Below are positions 23,124-35,500 of a stretch of DNA of 64,000 nt, in pieces. How positions within the stretch are numbered: the stretch's first letter is position 1; every line of letters begins with the position of its first letter. The stretch comes from Seiridium cupressi (Eukaryota; Ascomycota; Sordariomycetes; Amphisphaeriales; Sporocadaceae): positions 310,001-374,000 of the forward strand of contig JARVKI010000006.1 in NCBI GenBank assembly GCA_036674765.1, in the 5' to 3' direction. Under the pieces are notes generated by a model. That model was not told the DNA's origin and searched no databases. It saw only the letters and a list, made by a program, of their open reading frames with translations. Position numbers and translations under genes: made by a program.

Positions 23124-24258
23124 ATGAGTGCTTCAAATACAAGGCGGACCAGCGAAATAGAGGGAAAGGAGGCAAGAGATAGGAAAGGCTTCCTTACAAG
23201 GATGAAGACCATATTGAAAAAGTCGGGCGATTCGTCCTCCTCGAGAAAACATCGTACAATGCCCGAAACACAACCGGAAGATGCAGAGCCTGTAGAAGAA
23301 AGGTATGCAGATGTTCCCCGTACCATCTCCCAGCTTCTTGAGCATATTCTAATCTGCCACAGCACGGAATCGCCTTCCCAAGGACTTGCTTGGGATTGTC
23401 CCCAATACGAGGGGGCGACGAGGATACCAAGGTCCCAAGTACACGAGGAGCGTGCCCAAAGACTCAGTGCCAACTACGGTGTCGGGATCGAACCAAGCGA
23501 ATGGCATTCGGCAGACGGTGATGTTTTTCGGGTAGAAAAGCCGGTTCGTGTCCGCGTTCACAGAGATTGCCATAGATGTCAGGCATCATTTGGTGCCAAT
23601 AACAAGTGTCCCGGTTGTGACCACCACTATTGCTCGAAATGCGGCCGAAATCCCCCCAAACGGACCGAGTCACAAAAACAGGCTAGTCGGCAGAAGCGAG
23701 AGCAAACGGCTCAGAAACAGCAAGAATTCGCACCCATCATACCAGACTATGGTCTTTCAGAGCCGATAGTAGTCACACGTCCAAGCAAAACCGGTGGCCA
23801 GCCATTAGTACATAAGACCGTTCGTATGAGGGTTCGGAGGAGCTGTCACAGGTGCAATACTACCTTCACTCAAAGTACACGTGTCTGTGAAAGATGTGGC
23901 CATCGGCGGTGTGACGATTGCCCCAAGGCTCCGTGAGTTGTACCCAGAAATACATTGTCAAGGCCTTGGACTGGAAACTAATTCTCCTCACAGTCACAAG
24001 AAGAAGAAGTATCCTTACGGATATCCAGGCGATGAAGCTGGTCCGAATTCGCCCACATTTCACGAATGTCACGAGTGTCACGAGAAGTTCCCGCCAAATG
24101 CTGCAGACGGCGCCCCATGTGAGAATTGCTCTCATCAGAAGTGTTCGGATTGCCCGCGGACAAGACGTACCAGGGTGGACGAGGAGCCTAACCTCGACAT
24201 ACTCAGGAGCATATCGAACCGTTTCGAACAGCTCGATCTCAGTGGGCAACCTCAGTGA
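23124..24258 (+). CDS. Protein with three tandem Cys6-His modules
   Basis: Two exons, 23124-23932 and 23994-24258, joined through a 61 bp GTGAGT...CACAG intron; product 357 residues. Three modules follow the same spacing, C-x2-C-x(9-13)-C-x2-C-x-H-x2-C-x2-C, at about residues 149-173 (starts CHRCQASF), 241-266 (CHRCNTTF) and 295-323 (CHECHEKF). Modules 2 and 3 end in CP. Six cysteines and one histidine in each suggest zinc binding. Modules 1 and 2 are preceded by an Arg-Val-rich strand (VRVRVHRD; VRMRVRRS). The N-terminus is Lys/Arg/Ser-rich and disordered. Similar CHRC...CPR/YPP proteins are common and unnamed in filamentous ascomycetes. The function is unknown; no enzyme motif or membrane segment is present. 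Confidence 0.82.
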
Positions 24259-26654
24259 TTGGCTGCCACGGAGTTTTTGCATACCAGCGATGGGCGTTTA
24301 GTCGGAGCGAGTCATTATCAACATCTGTAGCCAGCATATCCCCTTTATATTCTCTTGGATACCCCTAGCTACGATACGTACGGAATTGGAATTCGAAAAT
24401 AATGATATCTACATTCATGTTCTGGTCCATGATGAGCGTTCCTGCTGCAAGGCCAATCTGAGTCTTCCAATTTGGTGCAATAGCAGGTCAGATCAGGTCA
24501 ACATGATCTGACTTACACCTATGCGGTAGTCTACTTCTTCTCACACAGTCGGACCGCCTTTCGGAGCTGTCAATTCTTTGTCAGCGCGAGCTGAGTCGAC
24601 CTGCATGAGCAAGCTTCCCCCAATCCAGCTTCCTGGGACGTGGATTGGGCAATCGGTACTCGATCGGTCTGCTGACCACTTAGCTTATGTGCCTAACTGT
24701 TCAATCACACTGCTTCCTGCTGCACGTCTGTTTGGTGCTGACTGCATTACCACGTACGTAGCCCAAAAGTACTGTTTCTACCCGACCGACTGGTTCACAG
24801 TACATCAGCGACTGTGGAGCCGTCCTGCCAGACTGCAAGTATGTTTGTTCGCTCCATCCCTTGGAGCGAAAGGTCACGATGCCATCGCCTTGAGAAATAC
24901 CCGCATGACGCGGCACACACGGATGCAGGTATCGGTGTCTGACCGCCGAGATGCTGTCAGCATCCAATGCCGTCCAAGACTGTCCCAAGCCAGCCACCTT
25001 GCGAAACGGTGGCGGGACGAGATACTCAATCTGCCGTTCGCCACGCTTTCTTTTTCCCTGCAACGTCCCGGTAGATCGGCAAGCACATGTCGGCCGTGTC
25101 TCAGGTGCTGTGAGGTGGAAGCCAAAGAGCAAATTAATATAAGCTAGCATAGCCTTAATTCAACGGCGTTCTATCCAATCTCTCAGTGTACAATCGTATG
25201 ATCCTCATCCCATCACTATTCCCAACACAAGACGTACAGTGTCGACAGATATGCAGCCATACTACGGCTTGTAGTGCGCTCTTTGCTTCTGCTCGCAAGA
25301 CCGGGCCATGACTTACCGCGCTCTCATTCATCCCTTGTTCAACTGCCAGAAGCATTGCCACGGTAACACAATCACAAGGCAGGTGCAACGCTGCAGATGC
25401 AAAGTCAGATTGAGTCGACCCATGCTTACACCATTATGTTTGCTTTGCCCCGAACATCTGTCAAATCGGCAATTAAGAAGCTCCCGGGAACCCGAGAACA
25501 TGGTCGTGGAATCTCGCACCCTTGCAATTTAGTTGTATGACACTCGTAGTACTACGTAGTATAGTGACTACACACCCCAGCGAGTATGGCACAGCAACCA
25601 GTATAAGCATATTTCGCAACCTATTCTACACACGAGCTCGTTCCACCCGCAGAAGACCATGTCGTGCTGCCGCGCAAAATTCCCGTCAACCAGCACCATA
25701 CTCGAGGCGGCGTAGACCAAGATGATTTCCAGGTCTGTCAATTGGTTCGCCTAGTCCTTCTTGGCTCTGACTGCAGAGCTGGATCTTCGGCATCAATGGC
25801 AGTTACCACGTTTTGCGGATCGACCGGCAGTTGGAATGAAGATCATGATCGGCGCCGCTACTGACACCGCCAGAAGAAAGACCGAAATTCGTTCGCCCAG
25901 AGAAAGTTCTTCGGCCAACACCAGGCAGTTCGTCCGTCCTATGCATCCGGTCGTGCGGCAAGCTGAAGGGCTAGCCCGCCTCGCGGAAGTTTTCAATCTT
26001 CTTCCATAACCAAACGTCCAGACACCTAGAATAGCAGCATTTTCAGCCCTGGGTGTGCAGCAGCTCGCCCTGCATACCCATTCGGTATCCACCCTGTCCG
26101 CTCAGCAGCAGATAGGACGAAATGACTCGCGTCAAGGACCCTCACGATACCGGTGCTGTGGCCTCGGGTTCCAAGCCACCCGTCCACTGGCCTCGTTGGC
26201 CAATCTCCAAAGCTCCACTGTAGCGTTCCAGCGGCGTGGTTTGCACGATATGCTGAGGATGGACGGGGTTCTAGAATGTCCTCCTGACCAGCTGCCAGGC
26301 ACTATGGCATGACCTACTTTAGCGAACGCTCCAACGCTAAGATCTGGCGTGCTGTCTTTTGCATCTTGCTTGTGCCCCTCGGTCCTGATTGGATTGAAAA
26401 CGAACGGAAGCGCGAACTTCCTATCTAGCTAACGGATCGATCGGTCTAGTGAGAAAAGAGCATGGTCTTGCGAATTCGACATAAGTATACCGACTGAAGT
26501 AACACCGTTGCGATTAGTCCACGTAGCTGGCAGGTCGATCGTGGGAGCGCCAAATCCTATTCTCAGAGGGTTGGTTGATGGACCCTTCGAATTCCACAGA
26601 CAAGTCAATAACTAGTCTTACTTATGAGTACCCTATGGGACGATTTATTTAACT

Positions 26655-26687
26655 CAGCTCGGGTCCAGCTCGGGTTCAGCTCGGCAT
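26655..26687 (+). repeat. Three tandem copies of an 11-mer
   Basis: CAGCTCGGGTC, CAGCTCGGGTT and CAGCTCGGCAT lie head to tail, in DNA with no gene. Purpose unknown; probably a small local duplication. Confidence 0.6.
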
Positions 26688-28161
26688 CGATGCCTTGGCT
26701 GTCATATACCAATGGCTGAGCTCTCCAGCCTAACTAGCCGATATGTTGTGTTAGCAAGTCCCTACATGCATATGCCGAGCCCTGCGTAGAATGGCCCTTG
26801 CTGTTAACACGACGTCTTAGTGGTTGCTTCTGCGTATATCGTTCCATTAAGGCTGCGGCGCTTTGGGAGCAGGCACATAAATGATTAGTTGGCCAAGGTT
26901 TTGGGGAGCGTCTGACGGATGATGCTAGAGATGAGCCAAGCTGTGAGGACCTTTTGTCGGGTATCGTTGCCGTACGGGTGGTACAATTGTGGCCATGAAA
27001 CATGTGTTTGTGTATTGTCAGTCATTGCTGAGTATACGCAACTTTATAGTCGCGGGCGTTGCATAGCCCCCAAGCTCTTTATGTTCTTCTATATTGCATA
27101 TTGTACAACAATCAAAATATTCGGACCCCAAAGCCTGTGAAGATGGGCTCGCGAGTTTGCTTAGTATTCGAAGTCGCTGCCCTGCGTCCCCTCGGTGTTC
27201 CCACACCTTCATATCACAGACCCTCATTCTATGCATCAGGCATTATGACCTGGGAACATGGGAAGTAGTATAGATAAACACAGAAAGGGGGTCGTTCTTG
27301 ATAACAGAATAAAGCCTCTTCTCTTGTGTTAATTTTATAACCCAATCATGGTGTTGGTGCTGTGTGACGCATGAACTTAAGAACAAGCTTGGTCGAGACT
27401 TGAAATAAGACATAGTGGAGGGGAAACAGCTCTATATCGGATAGACATTGGTAGGTTGGTCCGGTATGCTTACACACGCCTCTCCACCACCCCTAAAACT
27501 AACAGCATCTCTCGCGCGCATGCAAAAGCTGTTCGAATAGGATTTTGTAGGATCAGGCAAGGACGTCTATCATTGACCTGTTCTGTCCACGCCGAGTCTT
27601 TCTCCCATTTTAGTCATTACAATTATAAACAGGAACAGCCGTGATGCAATCATCCGAAAAACTAATAATGTCGATAACCATCGGCCCAGCTGGGCAAAGG
27701 GCGAGGTAGATGATCTGATGTGTGTATCAAATGAAGGCGACAATTGATACCTGGTAAAAATATCTGCCAATTATGGCGTAGGGCAGCCAGCTACCGTATA
27801 ATTTCGGCATGGCCCATGTCGGGCCGAGAACAAGGATCCCGTATCAGTGGCAAGACCATACGCGGCGTTCATAGTGATGAGTCAGTTCCGACTTCACGTA
27901 TCTTTATCGGCGTGATTAGGCCAAGGCTCGGAGCTCAATATCACCAGTAAACGCGGTTTGTGTCGACATAGATGCCGGTCAACCGACCATGGACACCGGC
28001 GAATTAATATCGGCCAGCAGTTTGGGGTGCTTCCGAAATGGTATCATGTATATACCAGATCAAATGGACGGTATTGCTGACTAGATAATCTAAATTAGGC
28101 CATATGATCGCAGTATCGTCCAAGGTCTTAGCAAGCTTTCACAAGGTGGTTAGTGCCCGCC

Positions 28162-28200
28162 CCCCGGTCTGCCAAACCGGGGCCCCACAGCGGAAATCCG
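28162..28200. promoter_or_regulatory. CCG/CGG-rich inverted repeats upstream of D-amino-acid oxidase gene
   Basis: A perfect 7-bp inverted repeat, CCCCGGT (28162-28168) and ACCGGGG (28176-28182), is followed by CGGAAATCCG (28191-28200), a CGG-N4-CCG palindrome. It lies about 240-280 bp before the oxidase start codon. Inverted CGG triplets are typical half-sites of fungal Zn2Cys6 activators, so inducible control is plausible, but no factor can be named. Confidence 0.3.
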
Positions 28201-28440
28201 GTGTCGGCTTAGGTCGGCGCCTCTGACAGATTCAACCTTTCGATATAACGAAGTTGATGCTGAGTGACGTCGGTGGATCCTATCATCCCCTTATCAACGG
28301 CCAATGTCCGAAGACTTGTGATTTCTCAATGACAAGTTGGAGACCGCTCTTGAAGCCCACTGCTGTGTGCTATTCTTGGAAAATACAATACCGGCCAGGC
28401 ACCGTTGACCGCTAAGGGAGTCCACGACAAGACAAGCAAG

Positions 28441-29678
28441 ATGCCTAACATAGTCGTTGTAGGGTGAGTCAATCCGGCGCCTTCTAGCAAGTATGAACCA
28501 CTGACAGGTACGAAGCGCCGGCGTTTCTGGTTTGACATCAGCCTACCTGCTGTCGAAAGAAACGGCGAATCAGGTCACTGTCGTAGCCAAGTTTATGCCA
28601 GGCGATTATGATATCGAGTACGCCTCGCCATATGCTGGCGCCAATGTGATGCCGTTGGTCTCTCCGATAGGCTTCTACACAAATTATTTGATCCTGACAC
28701 CATTCCCAGAATGTCGACAAAGGCGACCAGTCGCTGGGAAATACGATCGTGGCCTGAGCTGAGCAGATTGGCAAAGGAAGTGCCTGAAGCTGGTATTCAT
28801 GAGATGAGTGGGTCGCCTTCACATTTCACTTGAGTACTCGGTGATTAATATTTTTTGCAGAGAGTCGCATCTACCGCCGTGAGAAGGACCTCGAGAGGCT
28901 GAAGGCCGGTGGCTACGCTTTCGATGGCTTGTTTCTTGAGGATCCCTGGTACAAGTCTCTGTTCGACGATTTCCGGGAGCTTCCAGAACACGAGCTGCCC
29001 AAAGGCATAGCTTCCGGTTGCGAGTTTGGGTCGGTATGCATCAACGTCATGGTTTACCTGCCATGGCTCTTGGGCAAGTGTCGAGAGAACGGTGTCGTCT
29101 TTAAGCGGGGTATCTTTAAGCACATTTCCGAAGCCGCAGGCTGGAGCCATACTGGGAAGAAGGCCGACATTGTCATCAACTCCACAGGTCTTATGGCTGG
29201 CAGGCTTGGGGGCGTTATGGACAGTAAAATGACCCCGGTCCGTGGCCAGCTGGTCTTGGTCAGGAACGAGGCGCCTTACATGGCTACTACCTCGGGCACG
29301 GACGACGCAGGAGACGAATTGTTCTACATTATGAAGCGAGCTGCGGGTGGCGGCACGATCATCGGTGGTACCTATCAAAAGGGGCAGTGGGAGAGCCAGC
29401 CGGATCCCAATTTGGCAATGAGGATCCTGCGACGGGCCAATGAGACCATGCCAGAACTAACTGGTGGGAAAGGCGTGGAAGGGTTCGATCTCATCAGACA
29501 CGCTGTCGGCCTTCGACCTTTTAGAGAAGGTGGAGTGAGGCTGGAGAAGGAAAAGATTGATGGGATCTGGGTCGTGCACAATTACGGTCACGCCGGCTGG
29601 GGCTATCAGGGTTCATACGGGTGTGCCGAGAGAGTCGTCGAATTGGTTGATGAGATTCAATCACAGCCAAAGCTGTAA
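28441..29678 (+). CDS. D-amino-acid oxidase (FAD)
   Basis: Four exons: 28441-28463, 28516-28653, 28710-28807, 28861-29678; introns 52-56 bp. Product 358 residues, normal for this family. The first splice completes the dinucleotide-binding motif GAGVSG at residues 8-13. Other landmarks are YASPYAGAN, RGQLVLVRNEAP, GGTIIGGTYQ, GLRPFREGGVRLE (substrate-carboxylate Arg region) and the family signature VVHNYGHAGWGYQGSYGCA near residues 324-342. The enzyme deaminates D-amino acids to 2-oxo acids with release of ammonia and H2O2, usually in peroxisomes. The C-terminus is PKL, not a standard SKL-type peroxisomal signal. Exon 1 to 2 uses an AAG acceptor, chosen because it keeps the motif in frame. Confidence 0.93.
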
Positions 29679-30600
29679 AGCGTGGCGGGGATGGATGAAT
29701 ACACGGGCAACAAGAGATATGATGGAACACATTTCAGAAATTCCTGCGAAACCGACCAGTTATGGTTTATAAGGATCGTTCAAGGACTGACTTTCAGCAG
29801 GCATCAGTATGAAATGCCCAACGGCTGGCTTGCTGGCTTGATGGGTCAACGCGTGATGGCGTTGCGGTGCCGAAAATCACCAAGTGGTTTTTTACAACCT
29901 CGGACTCAGTTCCGGGGTGAGGTTTTTTTGCCAACTTTTTTTATTGGAAATTTCTTGGCGATTTGATCTCGATGATGAGAACGGAGCGTTTCCCAGAGCT
30001 AAAATTATGCTGCGTGGCAGAGTGATTAGCTAAATACTTAAAACGCTTTTATTCATGCCATATTTGACTCGGGAAGGGCGTCCAGCCAGTTCATTGTGCA
30101 AAATACTGACGCTAAATTTGTTTTCCTTCCCGCACATTTTCAACGGCGCAATATTGCCTCTCGCATCAATACAGACTTATTTGTACTTGAATATGGTAAT
30201 TCTGCAACGACTTACAGTTTATAGTTCCGGCGCATTTGGTTCCCATGCATCCATTCAGAGGCCATACTCTGTGATGCTAACCGCTGCATAAATATACTCA
30301 CCCATCGGGTGTATTTCAAGTAATCTAGTAAAACACTTTTGTACTCAGCATGAAAGGCGATCATGGTCTATCATTCCTACCTAAGGTTAGGTACTTAGTT
30401 GTGCTTGTCAGGCTGATGTATAAGTTCCCGCGCAGCTGATTACCAGCTGCCAAGGCCCCTGCCCAAGGCGCGTGCGTGGCGGGACGAGCGCATCAGAGCT
30501 CCATGTGTTAAAGCTGTTTAGTCCCGCGACGTTGAAGCTCCAGGTGGCTTCAACCGCGACTTGTCACAATCTAGCGCGACACCACCTTTCACTGCCCATC
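29679..30600. other. Intergenic region upstream of ALG3
   Basis: About 0.9 kb with the 3' UTR of the oxidase gene and the promoter of ALG3. The middle (29930-30350) is AT-rich. No gene or repeat is recognised. Confidence 0.55.
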
Positions 30601-32031
30601 ATGACAGACAAACAGCCTGGCATTGTCGCGCAAGCCGTGACGTTCGTGGACGATGTCGCCAACCGACGCCATGCATTCTCCAAGCTGGTCCCAGTTGCTT
30701 TTTGGGCTCTGGATGCTGTCCTTTGCGCCCTGATCATCTGGAAGGTGCCCTGTAAGTCCTCAGCTGCACCAGCCCCAGACAAGCCCGCCCTGGTACTGAC
30801 TTTGGCTTGACTACAGACACCGAGATCGACTGGAAGGCATACATGGAGCAGATCGAGCAATACGTTTCCGGAGAAAGGGATTACACGCTCATCAAAGGGG
30901 CCACAGGTCCATTGGTGTATCCAGCCTCGCATGTGTACACTTACACAGCCCTTTACCATCTCACGGACCAGGGGCGAGATATCTTTCGGGCACAGCAAAT
31001 ATTTGCAGCACTCTACATGATCACGCTGGGTGTCGTTATGTTGTGTTATTGGCGGGCAAAGGTGGGCTTGAAATACAAGGCAGCCGTAGGCAAATGTACT
31101 AATTAGCACCTAGGTCCCCCTTTACGTCTTCCCTCTGTTGATCGCATCAAAGAGACTCCACAGTATCTTCGTGCTGCGCTGCTTCAACGACTGCTTTGCC
31201 GTCCTGTTCCTCTGGCTGGCCATACTGTGCTTTCAGCGGAGATTTTGGACCATCGGAGTCCTTGCTTACTCGTGGGGTTTGGGAACCAAGATGACTCTTC
31301 TCCTCGTCCTACCCGCAATCGCTGCTATCCTATTCCAGGGCAGAGGTGTGTCTGGCAGTCTTACCTTGGTAATGATTATGGTGCAACACCAGATAGCCAC
31401 CGCCAATCCGTTCCTCAGGGAGAATTGGTCCGGCTATCTGTCACGGGCGTTCGAGCTTTCACGGCAGTTCTTCTTCAAGTGGACAGTCAATTGGCGCTTT
31501 GTGGGGGAGGAGGTATTCCTGAGCCGTTCATTCGCTCTTACCCTACTCGCCCTCCATGTGCTCGTTCTTGCTGCATTCATGCTCAAGCAGTGGCTGAAGC
31601 CAGCACTGTCCCTGAAACCACTATCTGATCTCATCATGCCTACACTTCAATTCTCGTCACCGTTTGGTCCCCGAGATGAAAAGCTCGTGGCTTCTGCCAT
31701 CACACCTCAGTATGTCATGACAACCATCCTCTCAGCAAACGTGATCGGTCTCTTATTCGCACGATCCCTTCACTACCAGTTCTACGCATACCTGGTTTGG
31801 TCCACACCGTACCTGCTTTGGCGCAGCGGAGCTCATCCTGTCGTTCAGTATGGACTGTGGGCACTGCAAGAATGGGCCTGGAATGTCTTCCCCAGCACGC
31901 CGACAAGCTCGGCTGTAGTGGTTGGGGTCTTGGCGACCACAGTTGTCTTTTCATGGCTTGCAGCGAGCAAGAAGCCGGTTCCGGTTCCGAGCGCCCCAGC
32001 GCAGATTCCGCAATCCAAGAAAACAACATGA
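30601..32031 (+). CDS. ALG3: ALG3 alpha-1,3-mannosyltransferase
   Basis: Three exons: 30601-30751, 30817-31061, 31114-32031. Product 437 residues, a polytopic ER membrane protein. The family (ALG3/NOT56) transfers mannose from dolichol-phosphate-mannose to the lipid-linked Man5GlcNAc2 in the ER lumen, the first luminal step of N-glycan assembly. Diagnostic stretches are [12 protein letters not shown] in the first luminal loop (completed by the first splice), [55 protein letters not shown] and, near the end, [19 protein letters not shown]. About ten hydrophobic segments follow one another. The C-terminal tail is Pro/Lys-rich and ends SKKTT, compatible with a lysine ER-retrieval signal. Its stop codon lies 20 bp from that of the converging EIF1AD-like gene. 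Confidence 0.95.
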
Positions 32032-32051
32032 ACACATCATCTCGGTGTACC

Positions 32052-32512
32052 TCACTCATCGTCTTCAGAGTCAGAGGGTGGCATTTTGCCCACGTTGGAC
32101 TCCTCCTCTTCGTCATCATAGATGACTTGAGCGAACTCCTTGGGCCTAGTAGCAATTTGTCAGTTGATACTATGAGCCGACGGACAACTTGGTCAACCCA
32201 CCAATAAGGTTGTTTACGCCACACCCTCTCCTCGCGAATAATGTTGACAATTTCTCCCTCCACTCGCCCCTTGACCTCATTGGTAGGAATCAGATCAACG
32301 AGCACATAACCACCGCGTTTGACCCATATCGTGTTACGAAAGCGATCCGCAAGCTCCACGAGAACTGTTCGCTGGCTGGGGAGGGAACAACTGTAAAGGC
32401 TGTTGCCTTCTGCCTTGATCACGCATGCGAGCGACTGGTTGGCAGTGAGCTCGTCGGGGGGAGTTGCCGATTCGGCAGCTGCCGCAAGAGCGTTACGCTT
32501 TGGACGTCCCAT
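32052..32512 (-). CDS. EIF1AD-like S1-domain RNA-binding protein
   Basis: Two exons, 32512-32202 and 32145-32052, joined inside a Trp codon over a 56 bp intron; product 134 residues. The middle is an S1/eIF1A-like OB fold: QSLACVIKAEGNSLYSCSLP, TVLVELADRFRNTIWVKRGG, YVLVDLI. The tail is strongly acidic and ends SDSEDDE. Length and tail fit the EIF1AD family (a small eIF1A-related protein) and not eIF1A itself, which has a basic N-terminal tail. RNA binding and a role in small-ribosomal-subunit maturation are inferred from family knowledge. The GT donor shortens the long minus-strand frame that otherwise runs on into ALG3. Confidence 0.88.
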
Positions 32513-35500
32513 CCTGACTGGTTTGCACAGAGCGAGCTCACTTGTTGCTGGTACGTGGTTACCTGTTGGTGTGCGGTTGGCAGACCTCTAGTTGTGGTTG
32601 GTGGACCGAACTAGGAATCGAAATCGTGCAAGTTTTTGGGAGTCGTTTTGCCGTAGTTACTCCGAACATAGACTTTCGAGTTGTAGAATCGAGAATTCAC
32701 CACCAAAGGTCCTCTCTTAGCACTTTCTATCCTTTGGCCGTTCCTGGCTTATTCTTTTCCTTGTTGTAGTGCTTTTGTTCAGTCAGTACAATTTGTGGAC
32801 TTAATTCGCAGAACGAAAGCAATCGCTTGCGGGCAAAAGTATATCGGGCAAGCCAGGGAAACTTGGTGCTATGATTCCCGTTGGCAAGACCCTAGCTTCG
32901 GTGATGACTGCTCGTGTCTCAGATGGAGTGACTCTTACTGCTTGATGTCAAATCTACCATTTATGGGCGACTCTTCTGTCGCGATGTCTGTCTGTCTACT
33001 GGATGAACCTTATCACGTGCGCAATCCATTGTGCCGTAGCATGAAATGATGCCGCCCGCGAGCATGTTCCCTTGATCGACCCATGGACGAATCTAGTATG
33101 ACACATTCGGGAGCTTCTCAATATCGTTCCATCAGTCAATATCGCGTTGACGCTTTAGGGTGGTGGCTTGTGTTGAAACCCCATAGCAGTCACGTTTTCG
33201 TACAGCAGCGCTGATAGAAGGTTGTTATGGTTTCGTGCTTTCCAAAGGCAGCTCGAGCTGTTTATCTCGAGGGTCGAGCAGGTGATCACTTTCTTGACCC
33301 CGTCGTATATCTATTTCATGGTCACAGCCTGATGCATTCCCTCAGTAGTGCTCTTTTGATCCATACATATCTGGTCGAATCATGACTTTTACGCCGTTCC
33401 CTAGACCAGATGAACATTCCATCCCAAGAAGCTGACCCTGGCTCTAAGTATTTCTCATTCACAGAGTAGTTGTCACTGATATCGAACCGCTCCATGTGAG
33501 AAGGACGGTTATGAATTGGTGAAAGTAAACCCATGCGTATGACAATGCACTAATTATCGCACGGACATCAGTTCCATGCCACAGAAGATATGTTTGCAAA
33601 CAGACCTAGGGATAAAACCGAAAACAGAGACCGACTCGAATTACTGGTACTCGTTGATATGGCAGTGTACGATATAGAATGACAGACGCTTTTGAGGGCG
33701 AACCCTACCGATTTGCCGCAAACAGATCTTATTGGCTTTCTTATCTGGTGCAATGTTCCGGAACTTTTGTTCAAGGGGCATTGCTACCGGGAATATTAGG
33801 TGGTTTGGAATGGCGTGTTATCTATTTGGCCACGAAACTAGTCGCTTATCCGGCTACTTCCTACGCTGCGGTTCTGACATCAGCCAGCGGTCAGCTGGAT
33901 ATCAAATACATTCGCGATTAGGGTGAGGGGGGACTAAAATGAACTTATATTGGGCTAGAGTTAGGACAATCTAATGTGTTTGAGACAGCTTTTTGAATTC
34001 GTTTGGGATAGTGAGGTGTAAATATCCGACGTGATCAAATTGGGCAGGCTATACCCATCCAAAATATACCGACCCAGGAACCAATCCGAAACTTATGGAG
34101 GACTTACGGTAGAATTAAGCGCCTCAAATATATGAATATTAATATTTACCACTAAGACGAGGTGCAACACAAGGGATAAAACCTACATAGTGATAACAAG
34201 TTAGTTTCATGCTACGTCTATCTTGCCTCCAAGTGCGAGTGAGCGGTGAACAGAAATCAACATGACTAACTCAGAAAAGTCCCACCAAAGGTTGATCAGA
34301 TGTCATCAGATTATACAAAATAATCAGGGATGGCATAGGAGAAATTTACAGTGATTGGTTGAAACGAGGGCTTTCAAGTTGAACAGAGAGAGGAAGAGGA
34401 CAAAGGTAGTAATGACAACATCATCGGTAGTCGTACAAGTGACTCTCGGGACACCTGTTTACCACCACTCAACCAAAGTTCGCTTTGCAACAACACAATA
34501 TCCCCACCCTTTGCATTCACCGAGGCCATGTACTGTTGCAATACCGTTTTTGCAATCTACAAGATCAAGGCTCAATAACGCATCAGGTCTTTGTGATTGT
34601 ACAAATTAGAATCCAAGCCAATATAAAACTTGACATACCCGATGTTGGCTATTCAACCTAAGCATTTCCCAGGGTTACTTGGCTGTAGAGGTCAGATAGT
34701 TGAATATTGGTTTAATTCCTTCTCCCATGGTTGCGCTACAACACTTATCCTTGTGCGTATGACCAGGTCTCAACCACTGTGGCTGACCTCTCCCTAGTAT
34801 TTCAGTGTTTCTTGCCCGAATAACGTTGGTGACATGGTGATTTACCTTTCTTCTTCTTGCTCGCTCCTGTTGCTGAAGTTTGGGCAGTCACGGTACTTTC
34901 ACATTAATATCATTTGCATATTCCTTGACTCGTGGTGCCAGCTTAATTCTGACCAACACAACGGATTTTACAGAGCTACGGCAAGCAGGATCTCAACACC
35001 GAGGGCACAATGAGCTAGTTGAAACTGCCACCAAGTCGGTCATTATTCAGACCTGCGCCGACGGTGCGTGTGTTTCGGAATCGGAATCGGTCATAGAAAA
35101 GATGATACCACATGTACAGTCGCTCGTTGCGATGGTCACCAAGATACCGGTAGTCTAGTGAATGGTAGGCAACAGTTAAAGGCCCAGTTCGCCGATCAGC
35201 ACCAACTAGGTCTTGTGCAGGCTTATCCCGCTCAGCCCTACAGCCCTGCCTCGTAATGTGCCCCAAGAAACAAGGTTCATCATACGCGTCTTCAAGAAAA
35301 TCACTCGTTCTAATCTGCTTACTCCAACAGTCGAAGGGTTCAGCATAACCATACAGTAGTGGCTTACTCTCGAGCCTTAGGCGAGTCATTCGCCAAATGC
35401 CGTTGTCCATTACCGGCAGCAATTGCATACTGCATAGGGCTGTGATGGGTAAGGCTGGATCTGGGACGATCGTGACGCCTTTTAGCTTTTCTTCTTAGCG

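Larger units (their letters stand above)
24259..28440. other. Gene-poor region, 4.2 kb
   Basis: No recognisable gene. ORFs up to 189 codons (24578-25147) show no motif. A minus-strand frame at 25793-26092 includes a hydrophobic stretch (SVFLLAVSVAAPIMIFI) but breaks soon after. The last 300 bp should be the promoter of the D-amino-acid oxidase gene. Confidence 0.5.

Noticed and set aside
22706..23182. 158-codon + frame overlapping the start of the Cys-module gene
   Set aside because: Begins with TTG, no motif, overlaps a supported gene in another frame.
25500..26092. Minus-strand hydrophobic stretch as a possible membrane-protein relic
   Set aside because: Only one segment, adjoining frames are broken, no family recognised.
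31715..32201. Continuation of the EIF1AD-like frame into ALG3 (265 codons in all)
   Set aside because: A good intron at 32146-32201 leads to an acidic tail typical of the family; the extension is antisense to ALG3.
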